From an uncultured Alphaproteobacteria bacterium (GTDB lineage: Bacteria; Pseudomonadota; Alphaproteobacteria; RF32; CAG-239), in the NCBI GenBank assembly GCA_944393665.1, contig CALYAX010000010.1:1-64000 (forward strand): a stretch of 64,000 nucleotides of DNA. The letters run 5' to 3'. This document shows, piece by piece, positions 18,858-28,885 of the stretch; the first letter of the stretch is position 1, and each line of letters begins with the position of its first letter. The position numbers and the translations under genes were made by a program. Below the pieces are notes generated by a model that saw only the letters and a list, made by a program, of their open reading frames with translations, had not been told where the DNA came from and did not search any database.

Positions 18858-19295
18858 ATGAAAAAAATAATTGATATTGACTTCGGATCCAGCCGCTATG
18901 ACCAGCTGGTGGAACTGCGTTACAAAATACTGCTTGAACCTCTTGGCTTGAAATTTCTCGATTCTCACCGCAATGCCGAGGCCGGCTATCTGCACATCGG
19001 CTGCATAGAAGGCCTTGATGACAAACTCATCGGCGGCCTGATGATGGTTCCGGTTGACAATGAAACCATCCGCCTGATGCAGGTGGCCGTCGATTCCAAA
19101 TACCAGGGCGAAGGTGTCGGCCGGGAAATGGTCAAATATGCCGAACAACGCGCCCGCGAGGCCGGCTATAATAAAATCATCATGCATGCCATGCTTTCGG
19201 TTGTTCATTTTTATGAAAAAAATGGCTACCGCCAGGAAGGTGAAATCTTTGAAGAACAAGGCATCACTTTTGCTAAAATGGTCAAGGACTTATAA
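18858..19295 (+). CDS. GNAT family N-acetyltransferase
   Basis: 145 aa. The acetyl-CoA loop motif is YQGEGVG (Q-x-x-G-x-G type, about residue 82). It is followed by the conserved VHFYEKNGY region of motif B. The substrate cannot be told; the overall length and order fit small-molecule or general acetyltransferases. A strong GGAGGTGT ribosome binding site precedes the ATG, and the promoter just upstream suggests a single-gene unit. Confidence 0.85.
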   Translation: MKKIIDIDFGSSRYDQLVELRYKILLEPLGLKFLDSHRNAEAGYLHIGCIEGLDDKLIGGLMMVPVDNETIRLMQVAVDSKYQGEGVGREMVKYAEQRAREAGYNKIIMHAMLSVVHFYEKNGYRQEGEIFEEQGITFAKMVKDL

Positions 19296-19458
19296 ATTAA
19301 AACTATAAAAAATACATCGCCGCAGCCGGATAAAGAACCAGATTGCCGCTAAAGCCTTTGGGCATTTTGTTTTTACGGATTTTTCGCCTGCCCTCTTATA
19401 GAAATTTTAACAAAATCAGGCTATCATAGGCTGTCAAAAATCTTTTACGGAAAAACTA

Positions 19459-21366
19459 ATGCACTCGATTCACAGCCTGATTATCGACCTGACCCTCATT
19501 ACCATTTATGCGGGAATAACCACCCTGATTTTCAAAAAGCTCAAACAGCCGACTGTCCTGGGCTATATTCTGGCCGGCATTTTTGCGGGGCCGTTTTTTA
19601 ACTTTGTTCCCACTGTCAGCGATAGCGAAAACCTGACCCTCTGGGCCGACATCGGCGTTATTTTTCTGCTTTTTGGATTAGGATTGGAGTTCAGTTTTAA
19701 AAAAATGATCAGCGTCGGCAAATCGGCGATGGTTACCGCGTTGCTCAATATTGTTTTAATGCTGCTGCTCGGCTATTATACCGGCCGCTCGCTCGGCTGG
19801 TCAACAATTGACAGCTTTTTTCTCGGCAGCATGATTTCTATGTCTTCAACCACGATTATCATCAAAGCCTTTAGCGACCTGAACGTTAAAAAACAGCGTT
19901 TTACGGATTTGGTTTTCGGCGTGTTGGTGGTTGAAGATCTGGTCGGCATCCTGCTGCTGGTCCTCCTGCCGATGATTGCGCTCGGCACCGATATCAACAG
20001 CGAAGCTCTGGCATTAAGCACGCTCAAACTGATATTTTTCCTGGTTTTGGTCTTTGTCGGAGGAATTTTTCTGGTTCCCACTTTTCTCAAAAAGATTTCC
20101 GCGTTTCTTAATGACGAAATGCTCCTGATTATCACGATCAGCCTGTGCTTCGGTATGGTTCTGCTGGCAACGTCCTCCGGTTTTTCTTCAGCCCTCGGAG
20201 CTTTTATGATGGGCTCAATCCTTGCTGAAACAAGCTTGATTCAGCGCATTGAAAACACCATGAAACCGCTTAAAGACTTTTTCGGGGCTGTCTTTTTTGT
20301 TTCTGTCGGAATGATGGTCGACCCCTCAATGTTTGTGACTTATGCCTGGCCGATTTGCATTATCACCCTGATTGTCATCTCCGGCAAAGTTCTCTTTTCC
20401 TGTTTTGGTTTCATCATCTCCGGAGAACCTTTAAAAACTGCAGTTCAAGGAGGTTTTTCCCTCGCCCAGGTCGGTGAATTTGCTTTCATTATTGCCAGCC
20501 TTGGCATGAGTATCGGCGTTTTGGACGCAAAAGTCTATCCGATTATAGTTGCCGTGTCGGTAATCACCACCTTTTTAACCCCGATGATGATTAAGGCGGC
20601 TCCCACGTTTTACAAAACCCTGTCCAAACTTTTTCCGGCATCGCTTAACCGCTATATCGAAGAAAATGCGGCCACCCGCCAAAACAGCGAGCGCGAAGAA
20701 CAGTTGTGGCGGCTGCTCTTCAAACATTATTTTTCGCGAATCACCCTTTTTTCGATGATTTTATACAGCATCATTGCTCTTTCCGGCTTCTTCCTGAATC
20801 CGGCGCTTCACCGGATTATGCCTGCTTTTTGGGCAAAAATCGCCGCGACGGCGGTTACTTTGGCTGTTATGTCGCCATTCCTAAAGGCTCTCATTGGCTG
20901 GGAAACGGTTCTGCCGGCTTTTATTCTCAATAAAGCCTCTCAGATTTTTTGCCGTCTCGGTTTTGCACCTTCCAAAACCGGTAGCGGAAATCCTGGCGAA
21001 AGTTCTGCGGCCTGTTCCGATTATGACAGGCAGATAGAGACGGTGAAACACTTTTTTATATCCAACAGCAAAATGGCATTCCTCTATCATAAACTATGGA
21101 ATGAAAAAAGATCCAACCGTTTGCCTTTGCTGATTCTAACCACAATCCGGCTGCTGATTCTGGCCGCTTTCATATACACGGCGGGCAATCAGTTCTTAAC
21201 GCCGGATCCTAAAATTATTCTGCCCCTGACACTGATAACGGTTTTGCTGCTGTCACAGTCCCGCTGGCTGTTAAACCAGTATTTAAAAATCGAAACCCAG
21301 TTTCTGGAAAACCTGAAAGGTGACAAGAACCATCCCGATTCGGACAATCATTCCGAAAAAGAGTAA
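19459..21366 (+). CDS. CPA2-family cation:proton antiporter (KefB/KefC-like)
   Basis: 635 aa integral membrane protein with about 12 helices in the first 400 residues (Na+/H+ exchanger domain; LLFGLGLEFSFKK is the typical segment). A charged linker and a further hydrophobic region lie at about 430-490 and 560-600. No RCK/TrkA nucleotide-binding domain is recognisable, unlike KefB and KefC. It probably exchanges K+ or Na+ for H+ at the inner membrane. A terminator follows the stop. Confidence 0.85.
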   Translation: MHSIHSLIIDLTLITIYAGITTLIFKKLKQPTVLGYILAGIFAGPFFNFVPTVSDSENLTLWADIGVIFLLFGLGLEFSFKKMISVGKSAMVTALLNIVLMLLLGYYTGRSLGWSTIDSFFLGSMISMSSTTIIIKAFSDLNVKKQRFTDLVFGVLVVEDLVGILLLVLLPMIALGTDINSEALALSTLKLIFFLVLVFVGGIFLVPTFLKKISAFLNDEMLLIITISLCFGMVLLATSSGFSSALGAFMMGSILAETSLIQRIENTMKPLKDFFGAVFFVSVGMMVDPSMFVTYAWPICIITLIVISGKVLFSCFGFIISGEPLKTAVQGGFSLAQVGEFAFIIASLGMSIGVLDAKVYPIIVAVSVITTFLTPMMIKAAPTFYKTLSKLFPASLNRYIEENAATRQNSEREEQLWRLLFKHYFSRITLFSMILYSIIALSGFFLNPALHRIMPAFWAKIAATAVTLAVMSPFLKALIGWETVLPAFILNKASQIFCRLGFAPSKTGSGNPGESSAACSDYDRQIETVKHFFISNSKMAFLYHKLWNEKRSNRLPLLILTTIRLLILAAFIYTAGNQFLTPDPKIILPLTLITVLLLSQSRWLLNQYLKIETQFLENLKGDKNHPDSDNHSEKE

Positions 21367-21368
21367 AC

Positions 21369-21403
21369 AAAAAGCCCGCCTCTCAAAAAGCGGGCTTCTT
21401 AAA
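21369..21403. terminator. Bidirectional intrinsic terminator
   Basis: AAGCCCGC and GCGGGCTT are separated by a 10-nt loop, between the convergent antiporter gene and cspA. Confidence 0.8.
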
Positions 21404-21417
21404 TAAAACCTTCCTGA

Positions 21418-21624
21418 TTACAACACCCTGATTTCTCCGGCTGCCGGACGGCCGTCCCTGTCATTATACAGTTCATAACTGACTGTCTGACCATCGGCAA
21501 GGTGATTGATTCCTGCCCGCTCCAGCTGGGTAATATGCACGAAAATATCTTTCTCGCCGGCCTCGGGAGAAATAAAACCATAACCTTTTTTGGCGTTAAA
21601 CCACTTTACAGTACCTTTTGACAT
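21418..21624 (-). CDS. cspA: Cold-shock domain protein
   Basis: 68 aa single cold-shock domain. RNP1 (KGYGFISP) and RNP2 (DIFVHI) are intact. It binds single-stranded RNA/DNA and acts as an RNA chaperone. It sits 10 nt downstream of the glycosylase gene on the same strand and is probably co-transcribed with it. Confidence 0.95.
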   Translation of the reverse strand: MSKGTVKWFNAKKGYGFISPEAGEKDIFVHITQLERAGINHLADGQTVSYELYNDRDGRPAAGEIRVL

Positions 21625-21634
21625 GGACGACCCC

Positions 21635-22036
21635 TTATTGAATATTGAAAATTGGATTGATTAAAAGATGACCTGCCCGGCTCAGCTCATCATATTTAAC
21701 TTTATCACGCTGTTTTAACTTGGCCTTAAGATGCTCGGCCTCAAAAGCGACAGTCGCTTCATCAACCGGCATAAAAGCCTCTTCAAAATTCGGAAAAAGA
21801 ATTTTTTCATGATTGAATTTATAGCCCTGGCTCAAGGCCTCCGACACGATAAAGCTGAGATAAGAGCCGATTGCCTGCAGCGGATTTTCCTGCCGTTTAA
21901 ACCGGTCGAGCTGGGGGTGGTTCTGATATCCTTTTGCTCCGCCGTTAAGTGCCGCCTGTGCCAGCAGGCCCTCACGCCACAAAGCAATCAGTCCGTATTT
22001 ATCCAAATATCGTGGATGCAGTGACCACAAACGCAT
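21635..22036 (-). CDS. Pyrimidine dimer DNA glycosylase (T4 endonuclease V family)
   Basis: 133 aa. The start [12 protein letters not shown], the LWREGLLAQ helix and [12 protein letters not shown] are characteristic of the Pyr_excise (DenV-like) family. That family cuts the glycosyl bond at cyclobutane dimers and nicks the abasic site. It lies upstream of cspA in a two-gene unit. Confidence 0.85.
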   Translation of the reverse strand: MRLWSLHPRYLDKYGLIALWREGLLAQAALNGGAKGYQNHPQLDRFKRQENPLQAIGSYLSFIVSEALSQGYKFNHEKILFPNFEEAFMPVDEATVAFEAEHLKAKLKQRDKVKYDELSRAGHLLINPIFNIQ

Positions 22037-22150
22037 AATCAGTTCCTTTCGACAGTAAAACGCTCATCTCGATTGAGTCATATAAACCGCCCGCGCCGCA
22101 TTTAAAGTAACCATCTTAAAAAAATATTTGACAAAAAAACAATTTTGGCC

Positions 22151-22888
22151 ATGATAGGTTTCATTCAAATGAAATTATTATCACTATTAAATCAAAAAAT
22201 TATGGCACCTCAAAAAATTCGACAAATTATGGATGAGATTGCCCGGGCAATGAACGCCTGGATTAATGAAGCTTTGGAAAACAACAAATACAAAATCAAA
22301 AAAGTGGCAGAAAAAGCTTCAATTAATATTGTCCTTTATGCCGGCAAAAACGATGAAAAAATTTACATCGGCCCCTGGCATATCTGCGATCAGCTTAACA
22401 AATCTTGTCCCGGCGGACGCATTTTCCGTTGTCACCATAGCTGGTGTTGGCAAAATGATGAAAGTTTTGACAATATAGAAGCCGTTTTGGAACGATATCC
22501 TTCCAACAAAACGCTTCGATTTAAGTTCAACAACCAGCCGGAAATGGAAACTTTGTTATGGGAAATAATCGGCCGTTTTGAAACGATTATTCCTTTCAAC
22601 TTTGAAAACAGTTCTGCCGTCATCGGAAGCTGGGGCCTTTGCCAGCGTCTGCGGCGTCATTTTGGAGGGTATGTGGCTAAAATGGAAAATCACCATTGGG
22701 TATGGGGAGGCAGTACCCGACACCGCATTGTTACGGATTATATTGCCCATATCCGGAAATTAAAACGCCATGCTTCCGGTGTTTTATATGACCCGAAGAT
22801 AACCGGTTATTACGATCAGTTGAAACTGGTTGATAAAACTTACAAAAAGAGCCCTGCCGTGGCAGCTCCCTTTTTGTTGCCCAGGTAA
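22151..22888 (+). CDS. Hypothetical protein with an internally duplicated His/Trp/Cys-rich module
   Basis: No family recognised. The product is about 245 aa, and the start is uncertain (a TTG at 22145 or later ATGs are alternatives). Two halves share one pattern, IG-P/S-W-x-I/L-C-x-Q-L ... GG ... HHxWxW: first at about residues 73-105 (IGPWHICDQL, CHHSWCWQ), then at about 158-192 (IGSWGLCQRL, NHHWVWGG). The conserved His pairs and Trp could bind metal or a ligand. The N-terminus is helical and basic. A TTGACA at 22128 may drive it. A strong terminator follows. Confidence 0.65.
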   Translation: MIGFIQMKLLSLLNQKIMAPQKIRQIMDEIARAMNAWINEALENNKYKIKKVAEKASINIVLYAGKNDEKIYIGPWHICDQLNKSCPGGRIFRCHHSWCWQNDESFDNIEAVLERYPSNKTLRFKFNNQPEMETLLWEIIGRFETIIPFNFENSSAVIGSWGLCQRLRRHFGGYVAKMENHHWVWGGSTRHRIVTDYIAHIRKLKRHASGVLYDPKITGYYDQLKLVDKTYKKSPAVAAPFLLPR

Positions 22889-22914
22889 AAAAAGCCCGCC
22901 GACCGGCGGGCTTT
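22887..22914. terminator. Bidirectional intrinsic terminator
   Basis: AAAGCCCGCC/GGCGGGCTTT with a 4-nt loop, between the convergent hypothetical gene and ettA. Confidence 0.85.
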
Positions 22915-22920
22915 GCTCTG

Positions 22921-24600
22921 TTAACGTTCCAGCTTCTTGAAGCGCATCCGGTGCGGGTTGACCGCCTCATCGCCCAGACGCCGGCGTTTGTCTTTTTCAT
23001 ATTCTTCAAAATTGCCTTCAAACCACTCAACATGGCCTTCGTCTTCATAAGCCAGAATATGCGTTGCCAAACGATCTAAAAACCAGCGGTCGTGAGAGGT
23101 AACCAAAACACAGCCCGGATAATTCATAATACCTTCTTCCAGCGACCGCAGCGTATCAACGTCCAAATCATTGGTCGGCTCATCCAGAAGAATCACATTA
23201 GCGCCTTTTTTGAGCATCTTGGCCAGATGAACCCGGTTGCGCTCGCCGCCGGAAAGCTGTCCAATTTTTTTCTGCTGGTCACTGCCCTTAAAATTAAACT
23301 GGCCCACATACGCCCGTGACGGAATTGTTTTTTTACCCATCTCAATCATATCCAGACCATCGGAAATCTCTTCCCAAACATTTTTATCCGGATTCAATTC
23401 GTCACGGCCCTGGTCTACATAACCGAGATCGACCGTGTCGCCGATTCGGATTTCTCCAGAATCCGGTTTTTCCTGCCCGGTAATCATGCGAAAGAGAGTC
23501 GTTTTTCCGGCGCCGTTCGGACCGATGATGCCGACAATCGCTCCCTTGGGAATTTTAAACGACAAATCATCAATCAACACGCGGTCGCCATAACCTTTGC
23601 TTATGTTATTGGCCTCAATCACCAGATCGCCTAACCGGTCTGTCATCGGAATATTAATATATGCCGTGGTAATTTTATCCTTGGCCGACTGCGCAAGCAA
23701 ATCATCATAAGCATTAATACGCGCTTTGGATTTGGCCTGCCGGGCTTTGGGGTTTTTCTGAATCCATTCCAGCTCGTTAGCCAGAGTCTTCTGCCGGGCA
23801 GATTCCTCCCGGGCCTCCTGCTCCAAACGTTTCTGTTTTTGCTCCAGCCATGAAGAATAATTTCCCTCATAAGGAATCCCCTGTCCGCGGTCCAGTTCCA
23901 GAATCCAGCCGGTCACATTGTCGAGAAAATAACGGTCGTGCGTCACCATCACTACCGTGCCGCTATATTCTTTAAGATGATTTTCCAGCCAAGCCACCGA
24001 TTCGGCATCAAGATGGTTGGTCGGCTCGTCCAAAAGCAGCATATCCGGCTTGGACAACAGCAGGCGGCACAAAGCCACCCGGCGTTTTTCACCTCCGGAA
24101 AGCTTCGTCACATCGGCATCAGCCGGCGGACACCGCAGCGCATCCATGGCAATTTCAATCGTCCGTTCCAAATCCCAGCCGTTGCAGGCCTCGATTTTCT
24201 CGGAAAGTTCCGCCTGTTCTTCAATCAGCGCATTCATTTCGTCATCGCTCATTTCCTCACCGAACTTGGCAGACACTTCTTCAAAACGTTTCAGCAGATC
24301 GCGGGTTTCTCCCAGGCCGTCCATAATATTTTCCATCACGTTTTTAGCAGGGTCAAGCTGCGGTTCCTGCTCCAGATAACCGACCTTGATACCTTCAGCC
24401 GCCCAGGCCTCGCCGTTAAAATCCTTGTCCCGCCCGGCCATAATCTTCAGCAGCGTTGATTTACCGGCACCGTTTACGCCCAGAACGCCGATTTTGGCAC
24501 CGGGCAAAAAAGACAGGGTGATTCCCTTAAAAAGCTCTTTTCCGCCGGGAAAAACCTTGGTGAGATTCTGCATAACATACACATATTGCACTGCGGCCAT
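22921..24600 (-). CDS. ettA: Energy-dependent translational throttle protein EttA (ABC-F)
   Basis: 559 aa with two ABC ATPase domains and no membrane domain. The Walker A sequences are GVNGAGKST and GPNGAGKTT, the signatures LSGGEKRR and LSGGERNR, and the Walker B segments end in DEPTNHLD and DEPTNDLD. The linker between the domains is the Arg/Lys/Glu-rich P-site tRNA-interaction motif. It binds the ribosomal E site and gates entry into elongation according to ATP/ADP ratio. Confidence 0.96.
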   Translation of the reverse strand: MAAVQYVYVMQNLTKVFPGGKELFKGITLSFLPGAKIGVLGVNGAGKSTLLKIMAGRDKDFNGEAWAAEGIKVGYLEQEPQLDPAKNVMENIMDGLGETRDLLKRFEEVSAKFGEEMSDDEMNALIEEQAELSEKIEACNGWDLERTIEIAMDALRCPPADADVTKLSGGEKRRVALCRLLLSKPDMLLLDEPTNHLDAESVAWLENHLKEYSGTVVMVTHDRYFLDNVTGWILELDRGQGIPYEGNYSSWLEQKQKRLEQEAREESARQKTLANELEWIQKNPKARQAKSKARINAYDDLLAQSAKDKITTAYINIPMTDRLGDLVIEANNISKGYGDRVLIDDLSFKIPKGAIVGIIGPNGAGKTTLFRMITGQEKPDSGEIRIGDTVDLGYVDQGRDELNPDKNVWEEISDGLDMIEMGKKTIPSRAYVGQFNFKGSDQQKKIGQLSGGERNRVHLAKMLKKGANVILLDEPTNDLDVDTLRSLEEGIMNYPGCVLVTSHDRWFLDRLATHILAYEDEGHVEWFEGNFEEYEKDKRRRLGDEAVNPHRMRFKKLER

Positions 24601-24750
24601 AATATCTGATCCTTTTTTCTGATTGACGGCACGACAGCACTTTCCGCACTGCGGCCAGATTAAATTAAGCTGAGTATACTGAAGATTTAATGATTCGCAA
24701 GCAGTTTGTGCACACCTGCACCAAACCGGTGCCGCAGGCTCCCGAAGAGT

Positions 24751-25392
24751 TTATCTTCTGCGGCGCGAGATATGCCCGATTGTCGGAGCCTGCAGAACCT
24801 CTTCACCTGCCGCAGGAACAGTCTCCCGAAAATCTTCCGCCGGAAGCGACGGTACCGCGGCAGCCTGGGCCTTCATGGCTTTAGACGCTCCGATAGTGTC
24901 ATCTTTAACATCAACTTTCAGGATTTTAGCCTCGGAACCGTTATAAATTGCCCGGGCATTTTCGCGGACTTTAGTGTCTTTTTTATAAATCATGGTTGCG
25001 TCATAAGGACGCCGCGGGGTCAGAATCTGCCCGTCGGGCATTTTGATTGTTCCGTCGGCATACAAAACCGCCTTAAAAATCTCTTGATTGTCAAAACGGC
25101 GGTTAATCGCGGCACACTCGTAAAAACCGTCCATCTCTTTGCTCATATAGGCATTGGCTTTAGCCTCCGAATAGACATAAACAGCATCGTTCTGAAGTTT
25201 GTCAGACGGTGACTTGGTCAGCAGAATCGCCCTTGCCAAAAGCTCAAAGGTATCATATTTGGAGGAGCCGCAGGCCAGCCCCTGGCCGGAAATTGCGCCC
25301 AGAGCCTTTACTTCTTCAATATATGGCATTTGTGCTGCCGCCGGGGAAACTGCGGCCGCCAGCAAAACAAAAATCATCAGTTGTTTTATCAT
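24751..25392 (-). CDS. Secreted/periplasmic protein of unknown function
   Basis: 213 aa from the ATG at 25392 (a TTG two codons upstream is possible). It has a signal peptide (MIKQLMIFVLLAAAVSPAAAQ). The mature part holds two Cys (LACGS, YECAA) that could form a disulfide. It has a conserved-looking segment YADGTIKMPDGQIL and a basic RRRR C-terminus. No family recognised. No co-directional neighbour is close. Confidence 0.7.
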   Translation of the reverse strand: MIKQLMIFVLLAAAVSPAAAQMPYIEEVKALGAISGQGLACGSSKYDTFELLARAILLTKSPSDKLQNDAVYVYSEAKANAYMSKEMDGFYECAAINRRFDNQEIFKAVLYADGTIKMPDGQILTPRRPYDATMIYKKDTKVRENARAIYNGSEAKILKVDVKDDTIGASKAMKAQAAAVPSLPAEDFRETVPAAGEEVLQAPTIGHISRRRR

Positions 25393-25482
25393 GGTCAAAT
25401 CCTTAAACTGTCCCGATTATATAAAATATTTCCCTAAAAGCAAAAGCATTCTTACTTTTTTACGCAGAATCCAAAATATGAG

Positions 25483-25511
25483 TTGACAAAGCCGTTGATT
25501 TAGCATAAGTT
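25483..25511 (+). promoter_or_regulatory. Candidate promoter for rpmJ
   Basis: A perfect -35 TTGACA at 25483-25488; the -10 is weaker (CATAAG or TAAGTT near 25504-25511). It lies about 35 nt before the rpmJ start. Confidence 0.45.
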
Positions 25512-25542
25512 GCGGTTAACTTTTGACAATAAGGATACAAAA

Positions 25543-25668
25543 ATGAAAGTTTACAGCTCATTAAAAACTAAGAAAATCCGCGACAAGGATTGCAAAGTTG
25601 TCCGCCGCAAAGGCCGCGTTTATGTCATCAACAAAAAGAACCCCAAGCTCAAAGCACGTCAGGGCTGA
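25543..25668 (+). CDS. rpmJ: 50S ribosomal protein L36
   Basis: 41 aa. The reading is [11 protein letters not shown]..., with the conserved [16 protein letters not shown] core and a RQG end. There is a single Cys rather than a full zinc site, as in the longer alphaproteobacterial L36. It is a monocistronic gene with its own promoter and terminator, away from the spc operon. AAGGA lies 8 nt before the ATG. Confidence 0.95.
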   Translation: MKVYSSLKTKKIRDKDCKVVRRKGRVYVINKKNPKLKARQG

Positions 25669-25694
25669 TTTGTTGCATTTCTTAGAAACTGTTT

Positions 25695-25726
25695 AAAAAA
25701 CCCGCTGGACTTAAGCGGGTTTTTTG
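25695..25726 (+). terminator. Intrinsic terminator after rpmJ
   Basis: ACCCGCT/AAGCGGGT with a short loop and a T6 run. Confidence 0.85.
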
Positions 25727-25818
25727 TACTCTTTTGTAAATTGGCAAAAATCCGGAGAACATCAAAAAATAATTTGCCGCCGGCATCAAAATGCCTCCTG
25801 TTCACGACAGGCCCTTAA

Positions 25819-27243
25819 TTATTTTATATACACCGTATGCAGCATATTTGTCCGGCCCTTGGCATTCAGCGGAAAGCCCGCGGTTAAAATCAAATGGTCT
25901 CCCGAACGCGCATAACCATTGTCAACCGCAATTTTAATAGCCACGTCTTCCACACAGTCATAATTCAGAAAACCGTCTTCATTGACAAAAGGCTTCACTC
26001 CCCAGACCAAAACCAGGCGCCGTGCCACCTCTGTATCCGGTGTCAGGGCCAAAATCGGCAGATACGGCCTTTCGCGGGCGGTTAAAAACGTCGTCAGCCC
26101 CGAAGACGTATAAGTCACAATTGCCTTTACATCTTTCAAGATGCACGACAATTCGCTGGCGGCATAAGTAATGGAATCCGCTTCTCCGGCCTTGCTGGGA
26201 ACTTTGCGCGAGTTGCGCATCATCTCAAAAAACAACGGATCGGATTCGACCTGGCAGATAATGTTATGCATCATTTTGACTGCTTCGGTAGGATATTTTC
26301 CGGCGGCGGTTTCTGCAGACAGCATCACTGTATCAGCCCCGTCATAAACAGCAGTCGCCACATCCGAAACCTCGGCCCGCGTCGGAGTCGGGTTAACAAT
26401 CATCGATTCCAGCATTTGCGTTGCCACGATCACCGGACGCGAATAGCGGCGGCAAGCCGCAACAATTTTCTTTTGCAGCACCGGAACTGTCTGAATCGGG
26501 CACTCCACGCCCAAATCGCCGCGCGCCACCATAATAGCGTCAGAAAGGCGGATAATTTCATCCAGCTCATCAATGGCACTCGGCTTTTCCAGTTTGGAAA
26601 TCAGCCAGGCTCTGCCATTAACCAGCTCGCGGGCTTCGCGGACGTCATCAGCCGTCTGCACAAACGACAGGCCGATCCAGTCCACCCCGAGCTCCAGCGC
26701 AAATTCCAAATCTTTTCGGTCTTTATCGGTAATTGCTGAAATCGGCAGCCTGGTATTCGGCAGGTTAACCCCCTTGTGATTAGAAATATAACCGCCGACT
26801 TTAACCGTTGTCACCGCATGGTTAAGATCACAGTCTTCAACATGCAGCTTGATATTGCCGTCATTCACCAGCAGGTCGTCACCCGGCTTTAACGCGGCAA
26901 AAATCTCTTTATGCGGCAGCTGCACCCGGTTCTCGTCACCGGGCTCGGGCAGCATATCCAAGACAAACCTCTGCCCGTCTTTCAGCAAAACTTTTTCGTC
27001 TTTAAATACCCCCACCCGCAGCTTGGGACCCTGCATATCGGCCAAAATTGAAATAAAACGGCCTTTTTCTTTTTCCAGCTCACGGATAATTTTGACGCGC
27101 TCGCGATGTTCTTCGTGAGTTCCGTGACTGAAATTGACCCGGAAAGCATCGGCTCCCGCATCAATCAGTTTGGCAATCTGTTCCCGGGTTGCCGAACTCG
27201 GCCCGATCGTGGCAAGAATTTTGGTATGGGTATCCTGAGGCAT
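25819..27243 (-). CDS. pyk: Pyruvate kinase
   Basis: 474 aa. It catalyses phosphoenolpyruvate plus ADP to pyruvate plus ATP. Visible features are the N-terminal KILATIGPSS, the Arg/Asn/Ser/His substrate residues in FRVNFSHG, the metal/catalytic ISKLEKPSAIDELDE segment, MVARGDLGVE, and a C-terminal allosteric domain. It is a single gene between rpmJ and the GapR-like gene. Confidence 0.97.
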   Translation of the reverse strand: MPQDTHTKILATIGPSSATREQIAKLIDAGADAFRVNFSHGTHEEHRERVKIIRELEKEKGRFISILADMQGPKLRVGVFKDEKVLLKDGQRFVLDMLPEPGDENRVQLPHKEIFAALKPGDDLLVNDGNIKLHVEDCDLNHAVTTVKVGGYISNHKGVNLPNTRLPISAITDKDRKDLEFALELGVDWIGLSFVQTADDVREARELVNGRAWLISKLEKPSAIDELDEIIRLSDAIMVARGDLGVECPIQTVPVLQKKIVAACRRYSRPVIVATQMLESMIVNPTPTRAEVSDVATAVYDGADTVMLSAETAAGKYPTEAVKMMHNIICQVESDPLFFEMMRNSRKVPSKAGEADSITYAASELSCILKDVKAIVTYTSSGLTTFLTARERPYLPILALTPDTEVARRLVLVWGVKPFVNEDGFLNYDCVEDVAIKIAVDNGYARSGDHLILTAGFPLNAKGRTNMLHTVYIK

Positions 27244-27401
27244 GAATTTATCCTTCTCTGATTAAATCTTTTAGCACCTAATATAAAGTCAATATATTAA
27301 TAACCTGTTATTTTTACTATGTCAGCCCCAAAAATTAATACTTGTAAAAAGCTGCAGTTTTTGCTAGGGTCTTTGCCAGAACCGAAAAGGAGATTCTGTT
27401 A

Positions 27402-27662
27402 ATGAGTGATGAGAATACCAATCCCGAAGTCGGCGGCATTGCCGTTGACCGCCTGCGTTCGCTGATTGAACGCATTGAACGCCTGGAAGAAGAAAAAACC
27501 GCGATAGCATCTGATATCCGCGATATTTTTGCCGAGGCCAAGTCAGCAGGTTTTGACGTTAAAATCATGCGCACGGTTATCAAACTGCGTAAAATGAACG
27601 CCGCCGACCGCGACGAGCAGGAGTTTTTGCTCGAAACCTACCGCAAAGCACTGGATATCTAA
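27402..27662 (+). CDS. gapR: GapR-like DUF2312 DNA-binding protein
   Basis: 86 aa, entirely helical, with the coiled-coil start DRLRSLIERIERLEEEKTAI and the KIMRTVIKLRKM segment typical of DUF2312. The Caulobacter homologue GapR encircles overtwisted DNA ahead of replication and transcription. This family is largely alphaproteobacterial, which supports the taxonomic call. AAAGGAGA lies upstream of the ATG. A terminator follows. Confidence 0.9.
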   Translation: MSDENTNPEVGGIAVDRLRSLIERIERLEEEKTAIASDIRDIFAEAKSAGFDVKIMRTVIKLRKMNAADRDEQEFLLETYRKALDI

Positions 27663-27677
27663 AAGCCTCTGCCATTC

Positions 27678-27703
27678 AAAAAGCCCCGTACCGGGGCTTT
27701 TTT
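27678..27703. terminator. Intrinsic terminator
   Basis: AAGCCCCG/CGGGGCTT with a T-run after the GapR-like gene. Confidence 0.85.
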
Positions 27704-27751
27704 CATAAACAATAAACCTGAAATTCTTTACCGGGCCGGAACTTATTTTAA

Positions 27752-28270
27752 CTACAATTTTAGAACCATTCCAACGGCGGCCGCCAGGCAAAGATAAAAA
27801 ATCGGGCTTTTCTTCCAAAAATGAATCATTGCCCAAAATCCGGCAAAAAGCAAAACGGTCAGCACATTGGTAACCGACAGCCTGGCAATCTGCAGTCCGG
27901 CATACATAATCAGCGCAATAACCGCCGGACGGATTCCGCCCAGCACCGTCTGCACCTTATAATTTTTAGAGTATTTGCGCAGCAGGTTTGCCACCAGAAT
28001 AATGACAATCACCGACGGTGCCACCAGTCCGATTGTGGCAATAATTCCGCCGCCGATTCCCGCCGCATGATAACCGGCGTAAGTTGCCATGTTTACCCCC
28101 AGCGGGCCCGGAGTCGATTCGGAAATGGCAATCATATCGGCCAGCTCCTTGGCGGTAAACCAGCTGTACTTCTCCGCCAGGTTAAACAGAAACGGTACCG
28201 TTACCAATCCGCCGCCAATGGCAAACAGGCCGATTTTAAAAAATTCTAAAAACAAAATAACATATATCAT
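27752..28270 (-). CDS. Chromate transporter, half-size subunit (CHR family)
   Basis: About 172 aa from the ATG at 28270, chosen because it overlaps the upstream stop (ATGA) and matches family starts. The CHR signature is visible: FKIGLFAIGGGLVTVPF, then ISESTPGPLGVNMATYAG. It has five to six membrane helices. With the next gene it forms a split chromate/sulfate-type transporter pair. The substrate is unproven. Confidence 0.88.
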   Translation of the reverse strand: MIYVILFLEFFKIGLFAIGGGLVTVPFLFNLAEKYSWFTAKELADMIAISESTPGPLGVNMATYAGYHAAGIGGGIIATIGLVAPSVIVIILVANLLRKYSKNYKVQTVLGGIRPAVIALIMYAGLQIARLSVTNVLTVLLFAGFWAMIHFWKKSPIFYLCLAAAVGMVLKL

Positions 28271-28803
28271 TTCCGCCACGCCTTTCGCACCGTTAAAGCC
28301 GTTGCCGCTGACAGCACCACAACCCAAACCGCTGACAGATTAAAAATAAGCAGCAGCAAAATTGCACCAAGAAAAATTGCCATGCTTAAACGGTTAGTAA
28401 TCCCTTTCTTCCACAATCCCAGCAGAATATCGGCAATCAGCGCCACCACGCAAATGCGGATTCCCGCAAAGGCATACGTCAGCCAGCGGTTATGCATATA
28501 TTTTTGAAGTACCGCTGCAATCAGCGTAATAATAACCAGCGACGGCACCACCATCCCGGCCGTTGCCGCAACAGCCCCTTTTATTCCCGCCTGGCGGTAA
28601 CCGATGAACGTCGCCACGTTAATAGAAATAATTCCCGGCGTCACCTGGCCGATGGAATACAAATCCAACAGCTCCTGCTCGTTGCAAAACCCCCGCCGGC
28701 GGCAGATCTCGTCCTGCAGCAGCGGCAGCATGGCGTAACCGCCGCCGAAAGTGAACAGTCCGATTTTAAAAAAAAGTCCGAACAAATCCAACAGTTGTTT
28801 CAT
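28267..28803 (-). CDS. Chromate transporter, half-size subunit (CHR family)
   Basis: About 178 aa from the ATG at 28803 (an ATG at 28818 is possible; neither has a clear ribosome binding site). The paired CHR signature is FKIGLFTFGGGYAMLPLL and IGQVTPGIISINVATFIG. It is the first gene of the pair and translationally coupled to the second. It is divergent from pntAA, with only about 80 bp between the starts. Confidence 0.88.
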   Translation of the reverse strand: MKQLLDLFGLFFKIGLFTFGGGYAMLPLLQDEICRRRGFCNEQELLDLYSIGQVTPGIISINVATFIGYRQAGIKGAVAATAGMVVPSLVIITLIAAVLQKYMHNRWLTYAFAGIRICVVALIADILLGLWKKGITNRLSMAIFLGAILLLLIFNLSAVWVVVLSAATALTVRKAWRK

Positions 28804-28885
28804 AAATTTACATTTCATATTGTTTAAGTCTGATTTGGCGATTATATTAAGTGAAGTTTTACATATGGTTAAAAAGAGGCTGTCC

